DNA of 49,079 nucleotides from Duganella aquatilis (GTDB taxonomy: Bacteria > Pseudomonadota > Gammaproteobacteria > Burkholderiales > Burkholderiaceae_D). The stretch is taken from contig NZ_WKJL01000035.1 in NCBI RefSeq assembly GCF_009674565.1, forward strand, positions 1 through 49,079. The letters run 5' to 3'. Shown here piece by piece: positions 32,270 through 41,128 of the stretch. Position 1 is the stretch's first letter. The number at the start of each line of letters is the position of its first letter. The notes beneath the pieces are model-generated. The model was not told where the DNA came from. It was given only the letters and a program-made list of their open reading frames with translations, and did not search any database. The position numbers were made by a program, and so were the translations under genes.

Positions 32270-32385
32270 CATCTTCTTTCATCCGGACTTTAACCGTCGG
32301 CCCTGGAATTACACCAGATCTGCGCATTTCTGCGCTCGCGGGCTTTACCGCCGGTGGGGAATTACACCCCGCCCCGAAGACGTTA
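32270..32385 (-). ncRNA. FMN riboswitch (RFN element)
   Basis: On the minus strand the leader contains the conserved RFN blocks in order: CTTCGGGGCGGGGTG, AATTCCCCACCGGCGGTAAA, GCCCGCGAGCGC, GATCTGGTGTAATTCCAG, GGGCCGACGGTTAAAGTCC and GGATGAAAGAAGATG. These fold as the six-stem FMN aptamer with its closing helix. It lies about 100 bases upstream of ribB, which it should switch off when FMN is abundant. Confidence 0.95.
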
Positions 32386-32478
32386 TTGTTACCTGCCGGA
32401 CGGCAGGCACGAGGATTCTAGCCTAAATTCAGAAAATCGGTGTAAGGTAGCTGTTCCCTTAAATTTTTTGCATTCGGA

Positions 32479-35304
32479 ATGAAGCTGATTACCCTGCGTA
32501 TCCTGTCCGGCGCTGCAATCCTGGCGTGTAGTTTTCTGGCGCAAGCCGACGATGTGGCGCCACTGAAGCTGGACCAGCAGATTCCGGTCGGTCCGCAGGT
32601 CAAAGTTGGCAAACTGTCCAATGGCCTGACCTATTACATTCATCACAACGGCCGTCCGGAGAAAAAGCTGGAGCTGCGGCTGGTCGTCAAGGCCGGCTCC
32701 ATCCTGGAAGACGAGGACCAGCAAGGCCTGGCGCACTTCACCGAACACATGGCGTTCAACGGCTCGACGCATTTCAAGCGCAACGAGCTGGTGTCCTATC
32801 TGCAGTCGATCGGCGTGAAGTTCGGTGCGGACCTCAACGCCTACACCAGCTTCGACGAAACCGTCTACATCCTGCCGATACCCACCGATAGCAAGGAGAC
32901 CGTCGAAAAAGGCTTCCAGGTGCTGGAAGACTGGGCCTACGGCCTGTCCTTCAACGACGCCGACATCGACAGCGAACGCGGTATCGTGCTGGAGGAACTG
33001 CGCCTCGGCAAAGGCGTGGACGACCGCATGAACAAGGTGGTGCTGCCCAAGGTGCTGAACGGCTCGCGCTACGCGCAGCGCATGCCGATCGGTAAAGAAG
33101 ACATCCTCAAGACCTTCAAGTACGACGCCATCAAGCGCTTCTACCGCGACTGGTATCGCCCGGACCTGATGGCGGTGGTGGCGGTCGGCGACATCGAGCC
33201 GGCCGAGGCGCAGCGCCTGATCGAGCAGCATTTCGGCAAGCTGAAAAATCCGGCCCATCCGCGTCCACGCGAATACGCCACGATTCCCGAGCGCCAGGAT
33301 TCCGAAGGCATCGTCTTCACCGACAAGGAAGTCAGCGCCAACACGGTCTACATCCGCTACCCGATCCAGACGCTGCCGGCCGAGAAGACCTTTGGCGACT
33401 ATCGCCAGAAGCTGATCGAGAACATGTACAGCTTTATCCTGAGCCAGCGCATGTACGAACTGACGCAGCAGGCCAATCCGCCGTTCCTGCAGGGCGGCAG
33501 CGGCATGAACAAGATCGTGCACGGCTACCGCTCGTTCGGCGCCGGCGCGGTACTGGGCAAGGACGGCGTTACGCCGGCCATCAACGCCCTGGTGGAAGAA
33601 GACCAGCGCGCGCGCCAGTACGGATTCAGCGCGTCGGAGCTGGAGCGCGCCAAGAAGGGCATGCTGCGCAACTATGAGCGCATCTACAACGAGCGCGATA
33701 AATCCGATTCGTCCGGCTACGCGGCCGAGTACATCCGCAACTTCCTCGAAGAGGAGTCGATTCCCGGCACCATCGCCGAATACCGCTACGTGACCCAGCT
33801 GCTGCCGACGATTACCGTGGCCGAGGTCAACGCCGCCGTGCGCGCGGCGATACCGGACAACCAGAGCAAGCTGGTGATCTACACCGGCGTCGACAAACCG
33901 GGCCTGGCGCAGCCGAAGGCCGATGAACTGGTCAGCATCGCCAGCGCGGCGGAAAAGATCGCCGTCAGGCCGATGGAAGAGAAAACCTATGCCACCCAGC
34001 TGATGCCGACGCCGCCCAAGGCCGGCAGCATCGTCAGCGAAACCGTCAACGCCAGGATAGGCGCCACGGAGCTGACGCTCAGTAACGGCGTCAAGGTGGT
34101 GCTGAAGCCGACCGACTTCAATAACGACCAGGTGATCCTGGGCGGCCTGCGCTACGGCGGCTGGTCGCTGCTGCCTGACAGCGACGTCTTCACCGCGCAT
34201 TACGCCAGCAGCATCGTCGGCCAGATGGGCGTGTTGAACTACACGCCGAACGACCTGGTGAAGGTGCTGGCCGGGAAGAGCGTCAGCTCCAGCGCCAGCG
34301 TCAGTTCATTGAACGAGTCGGTGGGCGGCAGCTCCGGCAGCACGGACGTGGAAGCCATGCTGCAGCTGGTCTACCTGCAAATGACGCAGCCGCGCAAGGA
34401 CCCGGCGATCTACACCGCCTACGTCGACCGCCAGCGCGAACTGGCGCAGAACAATCTGGCGCGGCCGGAGTCGGTGTTCTACGACACCGTGACCGCCACG
34501 CTGTACAACAACAGCCCGCGCGTGCTGCGCGCGGCACGGCCGGCGGACTTCGACCAGCTGGCGCTGGACCGCGTGCTGGACATCTATAACAGCCGCTTGT
34601 CGAGCGCGCGCGATTTCACCTTCTTCATCGTCGGCAGTTTCGACGTCGAGAAGATCAAGCCGCTGATCGCCACCTACATCGCCAGCCTGCCGGTGGGCGA
34701 GATTCCGGTCGCCTTCAAGGACGAAGGCGTGCGGCCGATCAAGGGCGTGGTGAAGAAGGAAGTGCATGCCGGTTCGGAGCCGAAGAGCACCATCTCGCTG
34801 TCCTTCACCGGCGACGTGGAATATTCGCGCGCCGCGCGCATGCGCCTGCAGGCGCTGGTGGAGGTGATGAACATCAAGCTGATCGAAACGCTGCGCGAGA
34901 AGATGGGCGCGATGTACAGCGGCGGCATGAGCGGCAGCATGAGCCGCATCCCGTATGGTAATTACACCATCAACGCCAACCTGCCGTGCGCGCCGGAGAA
35001 CGTCGACAAGGTGCTGGCCGCCACCTTCGCCGAGATCGAGAAGATCAAGCAGAACGGCGCCGAGGAAGCAGACCTGAACAAGGTGAAGGCATCCTGGATC
35101 AAGGGCTACCGCAAGGGCCTGCGCGAAAACAGCTACTGGATGGCGTCTTTGCAGAATGCCTTCTTCAATAATAACAATCCAGAGGATATACTGACTTACG
35201 AGTCGCGCGTGAACGCGTTGACGACGGCGGACCTGAAAGAGGCCGCACAGCGCTATTTCGATACCAACAACTATCTGCAAGTAGTGCTGTACCCTGAGAA
35301 GTAA
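32479..35304 (+). CDS. M16 family zinc metallopeptidase, exported
   Basis: The 941-aa protein has a signal peptide (MKLITLRILSGAAILACSF...QADD, cleavage near 23) and the inverted zinc motif HFTEH at 86-90, with a downstream Glu in GIVLEELRLGKG. A second inactive M16-like half starts near residue 530 (LTLSNGVKVVLKPTDFNNDQVILGGLRYGG). This is the two-domain PqqL-like/pitrilysin layout, a periplasmic or outer-membrane-associated clamp that degrades unfolded peptides. A translated leader is not evident. The next gene starts 9 bp downstream and is probably cotranscribed. Confidence 0.9.
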   Translation: MKLITLRILSGAAILACSFLAQADDVAPLKLDQQIPVGPQVKVGKLSNGLTYYIHHNGRPEKKLELRLVVKAGSILEDEDQQGLAHFTEHMAFNGSTHFKRNELVSYLQSIGVKFGADLNAYTSFDETVYILPIPTDSKETVEKGFQVLEDWAYGLSFNDADIDSERGIVLEELRLGKGVDDRMNKVVLPKVLNGSRYAQRMPIGKEDILKTFKYDAIKRFYRDWYRPDLMAVVAVGDIEPAEAQRLIEQHFGKLKNPAHPRPREYATIPERQDSEGIVFTDKEVSANTVYIRYPIQTLPAEKTFGDYRQKLIENMYSFILSQRMYELTQQANPPFLQGGSGMNKIVHGYRSFGAGAVLGKDGVTPAINALVEEDQRARQYGFSASELERAKKGMLRNYERIYNERDKSDSSGYAAEYIRNFLEEESIPGTIAEYRYVTQLLPTITVAEVNAAVRAAIPDNQSKLVIYTGVDKPGLAQPKADELVSIASAAEKIAVRPMEEKTYATQLMPTPPKAGSIVSETVNARIGATELTLSNGVKVVLKPTDFNNDQVILGGLRYGGWSLLPDSDVFTAHYASSIVGQMGVLNYTPNDLVKVLAGKSVSSSASVSSLNESVGGSSGSTDVEAMLQLVYLQMTQPRKDPAIYTAYVDRQRELAQNNLARPESVFYDTVTATLYNNSPRVLRAARPADFDQLALDRVLDIYNSRLSSARDFTFFIVGSFDVEKIKPLIATYIASLPVGEIPVAFKDEGVRPIKGVVKKEVHAGSEPKSTISLSFTGDVEYSRAARMRLQALVEVMNIKLIETLREKMGAMYSGGMSGSMSRIPYGNYTINANLPCAPENVDKVLAATFAEIEKIKQNGAEEADLNKVKASWIKGYRKGLRENSYWMASLQNAFFNNNNPEDILTYESRVNALTTADLKEAAQRYFDTNNYLQVVLYPEK

Positions 35305-35313
35305 GGAGCAATC

Positions 35314-35514
35314 ATGGCAAAGAAAAAAGAAGAGCTGGACCCGGAAACCCTGGAACTGATTAACTGGTGCATCGAAGTGGAGGGCTTCCTGGTGAAGGGC
35401 GGCGCCACGCAGGAACAGGCGCAGGAGCACATCGAAGAACAGGTGGAGTGGTTCACAGACCAGTTCTACGAGGGTCTGACGCCCGAGGAAGCGGCCAAGG
35501 AAGCCCTGGCTTAA
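35314..35514 (+). CDS. Small acidic protein, unknown function
   Basis: The 66-aa protein (MAKKKEELDPETLELINWC ...) is strongly acidic after a basic start and predicted helical, with a heptad-like centre (TQEQAQEHIEEQVEWFTDQFY) and an acidic end (LTPEEAAKEALA). An AAGGAG lies five bases before the ATG, and the gene follows the M16 peptidase by 9 bp, so it is real and probably in its operon. No family recognised; there is no signal peptide or membrane segment. Its stop overlaps the end of the convergent VOC gene. Confidence 0.75.
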   Translation: MAKKKEELDPETLELINWCIEVEGFLVKGGATQEQAQEHIEEQVEWFTDQFYEGLTPEEAAKEALA

Positions 35515-35909
35515 TCCGGAAAGGCGTCGTGACAGACGACGCTGAGTTTATTCCCCTCCGGGTCGCGGAAGTAGGCGCCGTAGTAGTTGGCGTGATACTG
35601 CGGCCGCAGGCCCGGCGCGCCTTCGCAGGCGCCGCCATGCGCCAGCGCCGCCGCGTAGGCCTGGTCCACCATCGCGCGCGAAGTCGCCATCAGCGCGGTC
35701 ATCTGGCCGTTGCCGCAGGCCGCCGCCTGGCCGTCGTAGGGCGCGCCGATCACGAACAATGGCCGCGTGCCTTCCGCCGGCTGCCAGGCGGCCCACGGCC
35801 GCGAGCTGTCGACGAAGCGCTGGCGCGCACCCACCACCTGCATCAGGGCGCTGTAGAACGCCAGCGCCGGTTCGAAGTTGTTAATTCCCACATAAACGTG
35901 CGACAGCAT
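35511..35909 (-). CDS. VOC/glyoxalase-fold protein
   Basis: The 132-aa protein has two beta-alpha-beta-beta-beta modules: MLSHVYVGINNFEPALAFYSALM at the start and YGAYFRDPEGNKLSVVCH at the end. His4 and the Glu of DPEGN are at metal-ligand positions of the vicinal-oxygen-chelate superfamily (glyoxalase I, dioxygenases, resistance proteins). Such single-domain members act as dimers; the substrate is unknown. The frame continues far upstream but the domain starts exactly at this ATG, preceded by GGAGG. Confidence 0.83.
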   Translation of the reverse strand: MLSHVYVGINNFEPALAFYSALMQVVGARQRFVDSSRPWAAWQPAEGTRPLFVIGAPYDGQAAACGNGQMTALMATSRAMVDQAYAAALAHGGACEGAPGLRPQYHANYYGAYFRDPEGNKLSVVCHDAFPD

Positions 35910-35978
35910 TTGCTTCCTCCAGCAAGTGAGTATATCGTCAACATTTGGAGATGATAGCGTACGCGGAGACGAATAACT

Positions 35979-37433
35979 ATGGGCAAAAACACCATGGAAC
36001 TCACGCCGGGCGTGGCGCCGTTGCGCCGGCTGGCCGATCTGCCGGGACCGCGGGCGCGGCCGCTGTTCGGCAATGTGCGCGAGATCCGCGCCGAGCCGTT
36101 CCACCATGTGCTGGAACGCTGGGGACGCGAGCATGGGCCGCTGTACCGATTCCGCATCATGCGCAAGCAGATGCTGGCCACCGCCGACCGCGATCTGATC
36201 GCCGCGCTGCTGCGCGACCGGCCGGACGCGATGCGCCGCTCCAGCCGCACGGCGGAAATGCTCAACGAGATCGGCACGCGCGGCCTGTTCACCGCCGAGG
36301 GCGACGACTGGCGCCGCCAGCGCAAGCTGGTGATGCGGGCGCTGACGCCGGAGGTGATCCACAATTTCTTCCCCACGCTGACCGCGCTGACGGAGCGCCT
36401 GCGCCGGCGCTGGGCCGCCGCCACCGCCGCCGGCCAGCCGGTCGATCTGCTGCGCGACCTGAAGGCCTACACGCTGGACGTGACCATCGGCCTGGCGATG
36501 GGACAGGACATCAACACGCTGGAGCTGGAGGCGCATCCGCTGCAGCGCGATATCGAATTCCTGTTCAAGCTGGTGGCGCGGCGTTTGACCACGCCGTTCG
36601 CCTACTGGCGCGTGCCGGTGCTGAAGCGCGCGCAGGACCACGAGGCGATCGCCGCCGCCGCCCGCATCCAGCAGGCCATCTTCGGCTTCATCGCCGAGGC
36701 GCGCCGCCGCCTCGCGGAGAATCCGGCGTTGCGGGCCAAACCCTCCAACCTGCTGGAAGCGCTGATCGTGGCGCGCGACGAGCCGGATTCCGGCTTCACC
36801 GACGAAGCGGTGGTCGGCAACGCCATCACCATGGTGTTTGCCGGCGAGGACACCACCTCCAACACGGCCGCCTGGCTGATCGAGTTCCTGGCCGATCATC
36901 CGCAGGCCGCCGCGCGCATGGCGGACGAGGCGCGGCAGGTGCTGGGCGAGCGCGCCGTGCTGGACGACTATCATTTGCTGGACCAGCTCACCTACATCGA
37001 CGCCGCCACGCGCGAGGCCATGCGCCTCAAGCCGGTGGCGCCGTTCATGGCGGCCGAGCCGAATCAGGACGTGGTGCTGGGCGACCTGGCGGTGCCGGCG
37101 GGGACGGTGATCTTCCTGCTGCTGCGCCACGCCTCCGAGCGCGAGTCCGACCTGGCGCAGCCGGAGCGCTTCATGCCCGAGCGCTGGCTTGACGGCGCGG
37201 GCGGACAGGGCGATGATCCGGGCCGCAAGCTGTTTCCGTTCGGCGGCGGGCCGCGTTTCTGTCCGGGGCGCTACCTGGCCATGGCGGAGATCAAGATGGT
37301 GATGTCGATGCTGGCGCGGCACTTCGCGCTGGAACGCGTGGCCGGCGCGCCCGCCGCGCGCGAATGCTTCACTTTCACCATGACGCCGGACGCATTGCCG
37401 GTGCGGCTGGCGCCTCGATTTATACCAAAATAA
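35979..37433 (+). CDS. Cytochrome P450
   Basis: The 484-aa soluble P450 has the I-helix oxygen-activation motif AGEDTTSNTAAW, the K-helix ExxR (EAMRLKPVAP) and the haem-ligand loop FPFGGGPRFCPGRYLAMAE. Length and the C-terminal extension resemble the CYP102/CYP4-like clan of fatty-acid or hydrophobic-substrate hydroxylases rather than the ~400-aa camphor type. No ferredoxin or reductase gene is adjacent. Translation may start here or at a second ATG five codons on. Followed after 15 bp by an SRPBCC gene on the same strand. Confidence 0.9.
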   Translation: MGKNTMELTPGVAPLRRLADLPGPRARPLFGNVREIRAEPFHHVLERWGREHGPLYRFRIMRKQMLATADRDLIAALLRDRPDAMRRSSRTAEMLNEIGTRGLFTAEGDDWRRQRKLVMRALTPEVIHNFFPTLTALTERLRRRWAAATAAGQPVDLLRDLKAYTLDVTIGLAMGQDINTLELEAHPLQRDIEFLFKLVARRLTTPFAYWRVPVLKRAQDHEAIAAAARIQQAIFGFIAEARRRLAENPALRAKPSNLLEALIVARDEPDSGFTDEAVVGNAITMVFAGEDTTSNTAAWLIEFLADHPQAAARMADEARQVLGERAVLDDYHLLDQLTYIDAATREAMRLKPVAPFMAAEPNQDVVLGDLAVPAGTVIFLLLRHASERESDLAQPERFMPERWLDGAGGQGDDPGRKLFPFGGGPRFCPGRYLAMAEIKMVMSMLARHFALERVAGAPAARECFTFTMTPDALPVRLAPRFIPK

Positions 37434-37448
37434 CAGGGAGAGAAAACC

Positions 37449-37973
37449 ATGTTCAAGAAAATCATCGTCGTCATTTCGGTATTGATTTTGCTGCTGCTGG
37501 CCTGGGCCGCGATCCAGCCGTCCACCTACAGCGTGCAGCGCTCGATCGCCATCAAGGCGCCGCCGGAAAAGATCGTCCCGCTGATCAGCGACTTCCACCA
37601 GTGGGCCCTGTGGTCGCCGTGGGAAGGGCTGGACCCGGCCATGAAGCGCACCTTCAGCGGTGCGCCGAAGGATCTGGGCGCGGTCTATGCTTGGGAGGGC
37701 AACAAGAACGTGGGTTCCGGCCGCATGGAGGTGGTCAGCCTGACGCCGGCCAAGGTCGGCATCAAGCTGGACTTCTTTGTGCCGGTGAAGTCCACCTCGG
37801 ACACCGAGTTCGTGCTGGAGCCGCAGGGCGACACCACCACGGTGCGCTGGACCATGTCGGGCGAGACCGACTTCATGGCCAAGATGATGAATGTCTTCAT
37901 CAGCATGGACAGCATGATTGGCCCGGCGTTCGAAAGCGGTCTGACGAAAATGAAAGCGGCAGCGGAAAAATAA
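37449..37973 (+). CDS. SRPBCC (START-like) protein with N-terminal membrane anchor
   Basis: The 174-aa protein starts with a membrane helix (IIVVISVLILLLLAWAAI) and then a START/Bet v1-type fold (YSVQRSIAIKAPPEKIVPLISDFHQWALWSPWEGLDP ... VRWTMSGETDF). Such polyketide-cyclase/dehydrase-like proteins bind hydrophobic ligands. GGGAGAG precedes the ATG. Position between a P450 and a small secreted protein suggests one operon handling a hydrophobic compound, which is inference. Confidence 0.83.
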   Translation: MFKKIIVVISVLILLLLAWAAIQPSTYSVQRSIAIKAPPEKIVPLISDFHQWALWSPWEGLDPAMKRTFSGAPKDLGAVYAWEGNKNVGSGRMEVVSLTPAKVGIKLDFFVPVKSTSDTEFVLEPQGDTTTVRWTMSGETDFMAKMMNVFISMDSMIGPAFESGLTKMKAAAEK

Positions 37974-37984
37974 GGAGGTAGGTG

Positions 37985-38419
37985 ATGCGGACGGCGATGG
38001 TGGGCATGATGACATGGATGCTGGTGTGGATGCTGGCGTGGCCGGCAGGCGCCGCGCCGGTGCGGCATGACCATCCCATCATCGGCATCTGGCGCATCAC
38101 GCTGCCGGATGGCCTGTGCACCGAAACCTACCGCATCCGCGCCGACGGCACCACGCTGGTGTTCAGCAACGAGGAGGTGGCCGAATCCACCTTCACCATC
38201 GCCGACAAGCCGGACAAGGACGGCTTCTACAAGGAGGTCGACACCATCGTCAAGGACAACGGCAAGCGTGACTGCAGCGGCGAGATCACCAAGCCGGGAC
38301 AGCCCGTCACCAACTACCTGCAATTCCACCCGAGCGGCAATCTGTTCCTGATGTGCGTGGACCGCAACCTGCAACGCTGTATCGGCCCGTTCATCCGCGT
38401 GCGCGGCCTCGATATCTAG
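37985..38419 (+). CDS. Small secreted protein, unknown function
   Basis: The 144-aa protein has a signal peptide (MRTAMVGMMTWMLVWMLAWPAGAAP). The mature part begins HPIIGIWRITLPDGLCTETYRI and has four cysteines, probably two disulfides. The pattern (GIWR..., FSNEEVAESTF, DCSGEI) resembles small lipocalin-like 'DUF'-type periplasmic proteins, but no family is certain. AGGAGGT sits five bases before the ATG, 11 bp after the SRPBCC stop, so cotranscription is likely. A GTG one codon earlier is an alternative start. Confidence 0.65.
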   Translation: MRTAMVGMMTWMLVWMLAWPAGAAPVRHDHPIIGIWRITLPDGLCTETYRIRADGTTLVFSNEEVAESTFTIADKPDKDGFYKEVDTIVKDNGKRDCSGEITKPGQPVTNYLQFHPSGNLFLMCVDRNLQRCIGPFIRVRGLDI

Positions 38420-39438
38420 GCGCTGCGCCAGGCGCCGGGATTGACGCCAGCCCATTCCTTGAAGGCGTGGTTGAACGCGCTCTGCTCCTGGTAGCCGAGC
38501 AGGAAGGCGATATCGACCAGGCTCAGTTCCTGCCGCTTCAAATACTCCTTGGCCAGCGCAAAGCGGGCCTGGTCCAGCACCTGCTGGAAGGTGGCGCCGG
38601 CTTCGCTCAGCTTGCGTTGCAGGGTGCGCGGGGAGACCTTCAATTGATCGGCAATGGAAGCCAGCCGCACCTGGCCGCCCGACAGGCTGGCGGCAATCGC
38701 CGCGTGCACCTGCTGCGTGATGGCCGGCTGAGTGGCGGCGCGCTGTTGCAGCAGCTGTTCGGCGTGCTGCTGCAGCACCGGATACAGGCTGACGTCGGCG
38801 TTCGGCACGGGCCAGGACAGCATCATGGCGTTGAAGCTGGCGACGTTGGCCTCGGCGTTAAACACCGGCATATCGCCCAGCACCCGCACATATTCCTCGC
38901 GCAGCTCGGGGGGGCCGCCGTCGTGGGTCAGCGTCAGCTGGTTGGCGGGCAGCGTGATCCCGGCCAGCCAGTTGCTGAACACGCGGATGCCGGCGAACAC
39001 GCTGTCGGCCAGGTGGCGCTGCGCGCTGCTGTAGTTGCTATGCCAGGTGTAGTGGGCGATGTCGTCGTCGATGGTGATGGCGGAGCGGCCCAGGTCATGC
39101 GCCAGCTGCTCGTAGCGCATGGTCTGCTCGAATACCTGGCCGAAGTCGCGGCAGCTCAGCAGGATCAGGCCATACACGGTGTAGGTGCCCAGCTTGACGC
39201 ACTGGCCCACGTGCAGGCCGAAGTGGGGATCGTTGGCCAGCGTGGCGCCGATGTCGAGCAGGCGCACGTAGTCGTCGGCGGGCAGCGATTCCGGCAGCGG
39301 TTCCAGTGTGCCGGACGGCAGGCCGGCGGCCCGTTCCAGCGCCTGCGCGCTGACGCCGCGCCGGGCAGCGGCTTCCAGCAGCGTCTGGAGATACGAGCCG
39401 GCGACGCGTTTGGCATGATCGAACAAGGCGGATGTCAT
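38416..39438 (-). CDS. AraC family regulator with arabinose_bd (OruR/ArgR-like) sensor domain
   Basis: The 340-aa protein has an N-terminal ligand domain of the AraC_arabinose_bd type (YLQTLLEAAARRGVSAQALERAAGL ... HFGLHVGQCVKLGTYTVYGLILLSC). The C-terminal double helix-turn-helix follows (VRLASIADQLKVSPRTLQRKLSEAG and LSLVDIAFLLGYQEQSAFNHAFKEW). It is divergent from the AGPS-like/glpD/kinase operon across a 100-bp spacer, which makes it the likely regulator of that operon. Confidence 0.87.
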   Translation of the reverse strand: MTSALFDHAKRVAGSYLQTLLEAAARRGVSAQALERAAGLPSGTLEPLPESLPADDYVRLLDIGATLANDPHFGLHVGQCVKLGTYTVYGLILLSCRDFGQVFEQTMRYEQLAHDLGRSAITIDDDIAHYTWHSNYSSAQRHLADSVFAGIRVFSNWLAGITLPANQLTLTHDGGPPELREEYVRVLGDMPVFNAEANVASFNAMMLSWPVPNADVSLYPVLQQHAEQLLQQRAATQPAITQQVHAAIAASLSGGQVRLASIADQLKVSPRTLQRKLSEAGATFQQVLDQARFALAKEYLKRQELSLVDIAFLLGYQEQSAFNHAFKEWAGVNPGAWRSA

Positions 39439-39538
39439 GAATGCGCAATACCGGTGGGCGGCATTGTTTTAATCTCAAGAGGTGAATAATCGGTGCGCGT
39501 CAGTATAACAAGCGCTCCGTCAGGGAGATAGAAAAACA

Positions 39539-41128
39539 ATGAGACGCTGGAACGGATGGGGTGACGAGTCGGTCGCATTTGCGCTGAATGAGGAGGCGCT
39601 GGGATTTCTGGCGCAGCGCATCGGCACGGGCACGCCGGTGGCGGATGCGGAATTCGAGCAGGCCAGCGCGCAACTCAAGGTCTCGCGCCTGCCGGAGCAC
39701 CGGCTGATCGACACGTCGCCGGAGGTCCGGCTGCGCAATGCGCTGGGCCAGAGCCTGCCGGACTGGCTGCGCCTGCGCTATGGTGTGATCGACACGGCGC
39801 CGGACGGCGTGGCGTATCCGGAAAGCGCGCAGGACGTGCGCGAGCTGCTGGAGTATGCGGCGCTGCACGGCGTGGCGCTGATTCCGCAGGGCGGCGGCAC
39901 CAGCGTGGCCGGGCATCTGACGGCACCGTCGGGCACGCGCTCGGTGGCGGTGAACATGACGCGCATGCGGCAGTTGCTGTATCTGGACACCGAGTCGCAG
40001 CTGGCGACGTTTGGCGCCGGCGTGTTCGGACCGGACCTGGAGGCGCAGCTGCGGGCGCGCGGCTATACGCTGGGGCACTTCCCGCAGTCGTTCGAATATT
40101 CCACGCTGGGCGGCTGGGTCGCCACCCGCTCGTCGGGGCAGCAGTCCTTGCGCTACGGGCGCATCGAGCAGATGTTCCGTGGCGGTTCGGTGGAGACGCC
40201 GGCCGGCACCTTGCATCTGCCGACTTTTCCGGCGTCGGCGGCGGGGCCGGATCTGCGCGAGATGGTGCTTGGCTCGGAGGGCCGGCTCGGCATCCTGACC
40301 GAGGCGACCGTGCGGGTGACGGCGGCGCCGGCCTACGAGGCGTTCCATGCGGTGTTCTTCCCCAGCTGGTCTGCGGCGGAGACGGCGGTGCGGCAGGTGG
40401 TGCAGGCGGGATTGTCGCTGTCGATGCTGCGGCTGTCGAATCCTCTGGAGACCACGACCATGCTGGCGCTGGCCGGTCACAAGCGCATGATCTCGCTGCT
40501 GGAGCGCTACCTGTCGCTGCGCGGCTGCAAGCAGGGCAAGTGCATGTTGATGATCGGCGTCAGCGGCCGCAAGTCGCTGGCACGGGCGGCGCTGCGCGAG
40601 GCATTGGGGATGACGCTGCCGCATGGCGGCGTGCATGTCGGCCGTATGATGGGCGAGAAGTGGAAGCAGAACCGCTTCCGCAATGTCTACCTGCGCAACG
40701 CGGCGTGGCAGCATGGTTATGCCATCGATACGGTGGAGACGGCGGTCGACTGGCCGCGCGTGGAGATCATGATGCGGGCGGTGGAGTCGGCCGCCACGGT
40801 GGCGCTGGCGCAGTATGGCGAGAAGGTGCACGCTTATACGCACCTGTCGCACCTGTACGCGCAGGGAGCCAGCGTTTATACGACCTTTGTGTACCGGCTG
40901 GCGGGCGATTACGAGACCGATCTGGCGCGCTGGAAGTCGCTGAAGAAGGCGGCGTCGATGGCGATTGTGGAAAACGGCGGCACGATCAGCCACCAGCACG
41001 GCGTCGGCAGCGATCATGCGCCGTACCTGGCGGCGGAGAAGGGGCGGCTGGGGATGTCGGTGCTGCGTGCCTTGGCCGAGCATGTGGATACGCAGCAGAT
41101 CATGAATCCGGGGAAGCTGCTGCCATGA
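39539..41128 (+). CDS. FAD-binding oxidase of the alkylglycerone-phosphate synthase (AGPS) type
   Basis: The 529-aa PCMH-type flavoprotein contains LRLRYGVIDTAPDGVAYPESAQDV, the FAD loop LIPQGGGTSVAGHL, the FPQSFEYSTLGGWVATRSSGQQSLRYG region and the C-terminal GGTISHQHGVGSDHAPYL, with the double-His area typical of AGPS. Eukaryotic AGPS replaces the acyl chain of acyl-DHAP with a fatty alcohol to make ether lipids; bacterial relatives are poorly defined and some may act oppositely as oxidases. GGGAGA precedes the ATG. It overlaps glpD by four bases (ATGA). Confidence 0.82.
   Translation: MRRWNGWGDESVAFALNEEALGFLAQRIGTGTPVADAEFEQASAQLKVSRLPEHRLIDTSPEVRLRNALGQSLPDWLRLRYGVIDTAPDGVAYPESAQDVRELLEYAALHGVALIPQGGGTSVAGHLTAPSGTRSVAVNMTRMRQLLYLDTESQLATFGAGVFGPDLEAQLRARGYTLGHFPQSFEYSTLGGWVATRSSGQQSLRYGRIEQMFRGGSVETPAGTLHLPTFPASAAGPDLREMVLGSEGRLGILTEATVRVTAAPAYEAFHAVFFPSWSAAETAVRQVVQAGLSLSMLRLSNPLETTTMLALAGHKRMISLLERYLSLRGCKQGKCMLMIGVSGRKSLARAALREALGMTLPHGGVHVGRMMGEKWKQNRFRNVYLRNAAWQHGYAIDTVETAVDWPRVEIMMRAVESAATVALAQYGEKVHAYTHLSHLYAQGASVYTTFVYRLAGDYETDLARWKSLKKAASMAIVENGGTISHQHGVGSDHAPYLAAEKGRLGMSVLRALAEHVDTQQIMNPGKLLP

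Noticed and set aside
35511..38015. An 834-aa fusion ending in a VOC domain
   Set aside because: The N-terminal 700 residues are antisense to the P450 and SRPBCC genes. The VOC domain is complete from its own ATG with a ribosome-binding site.
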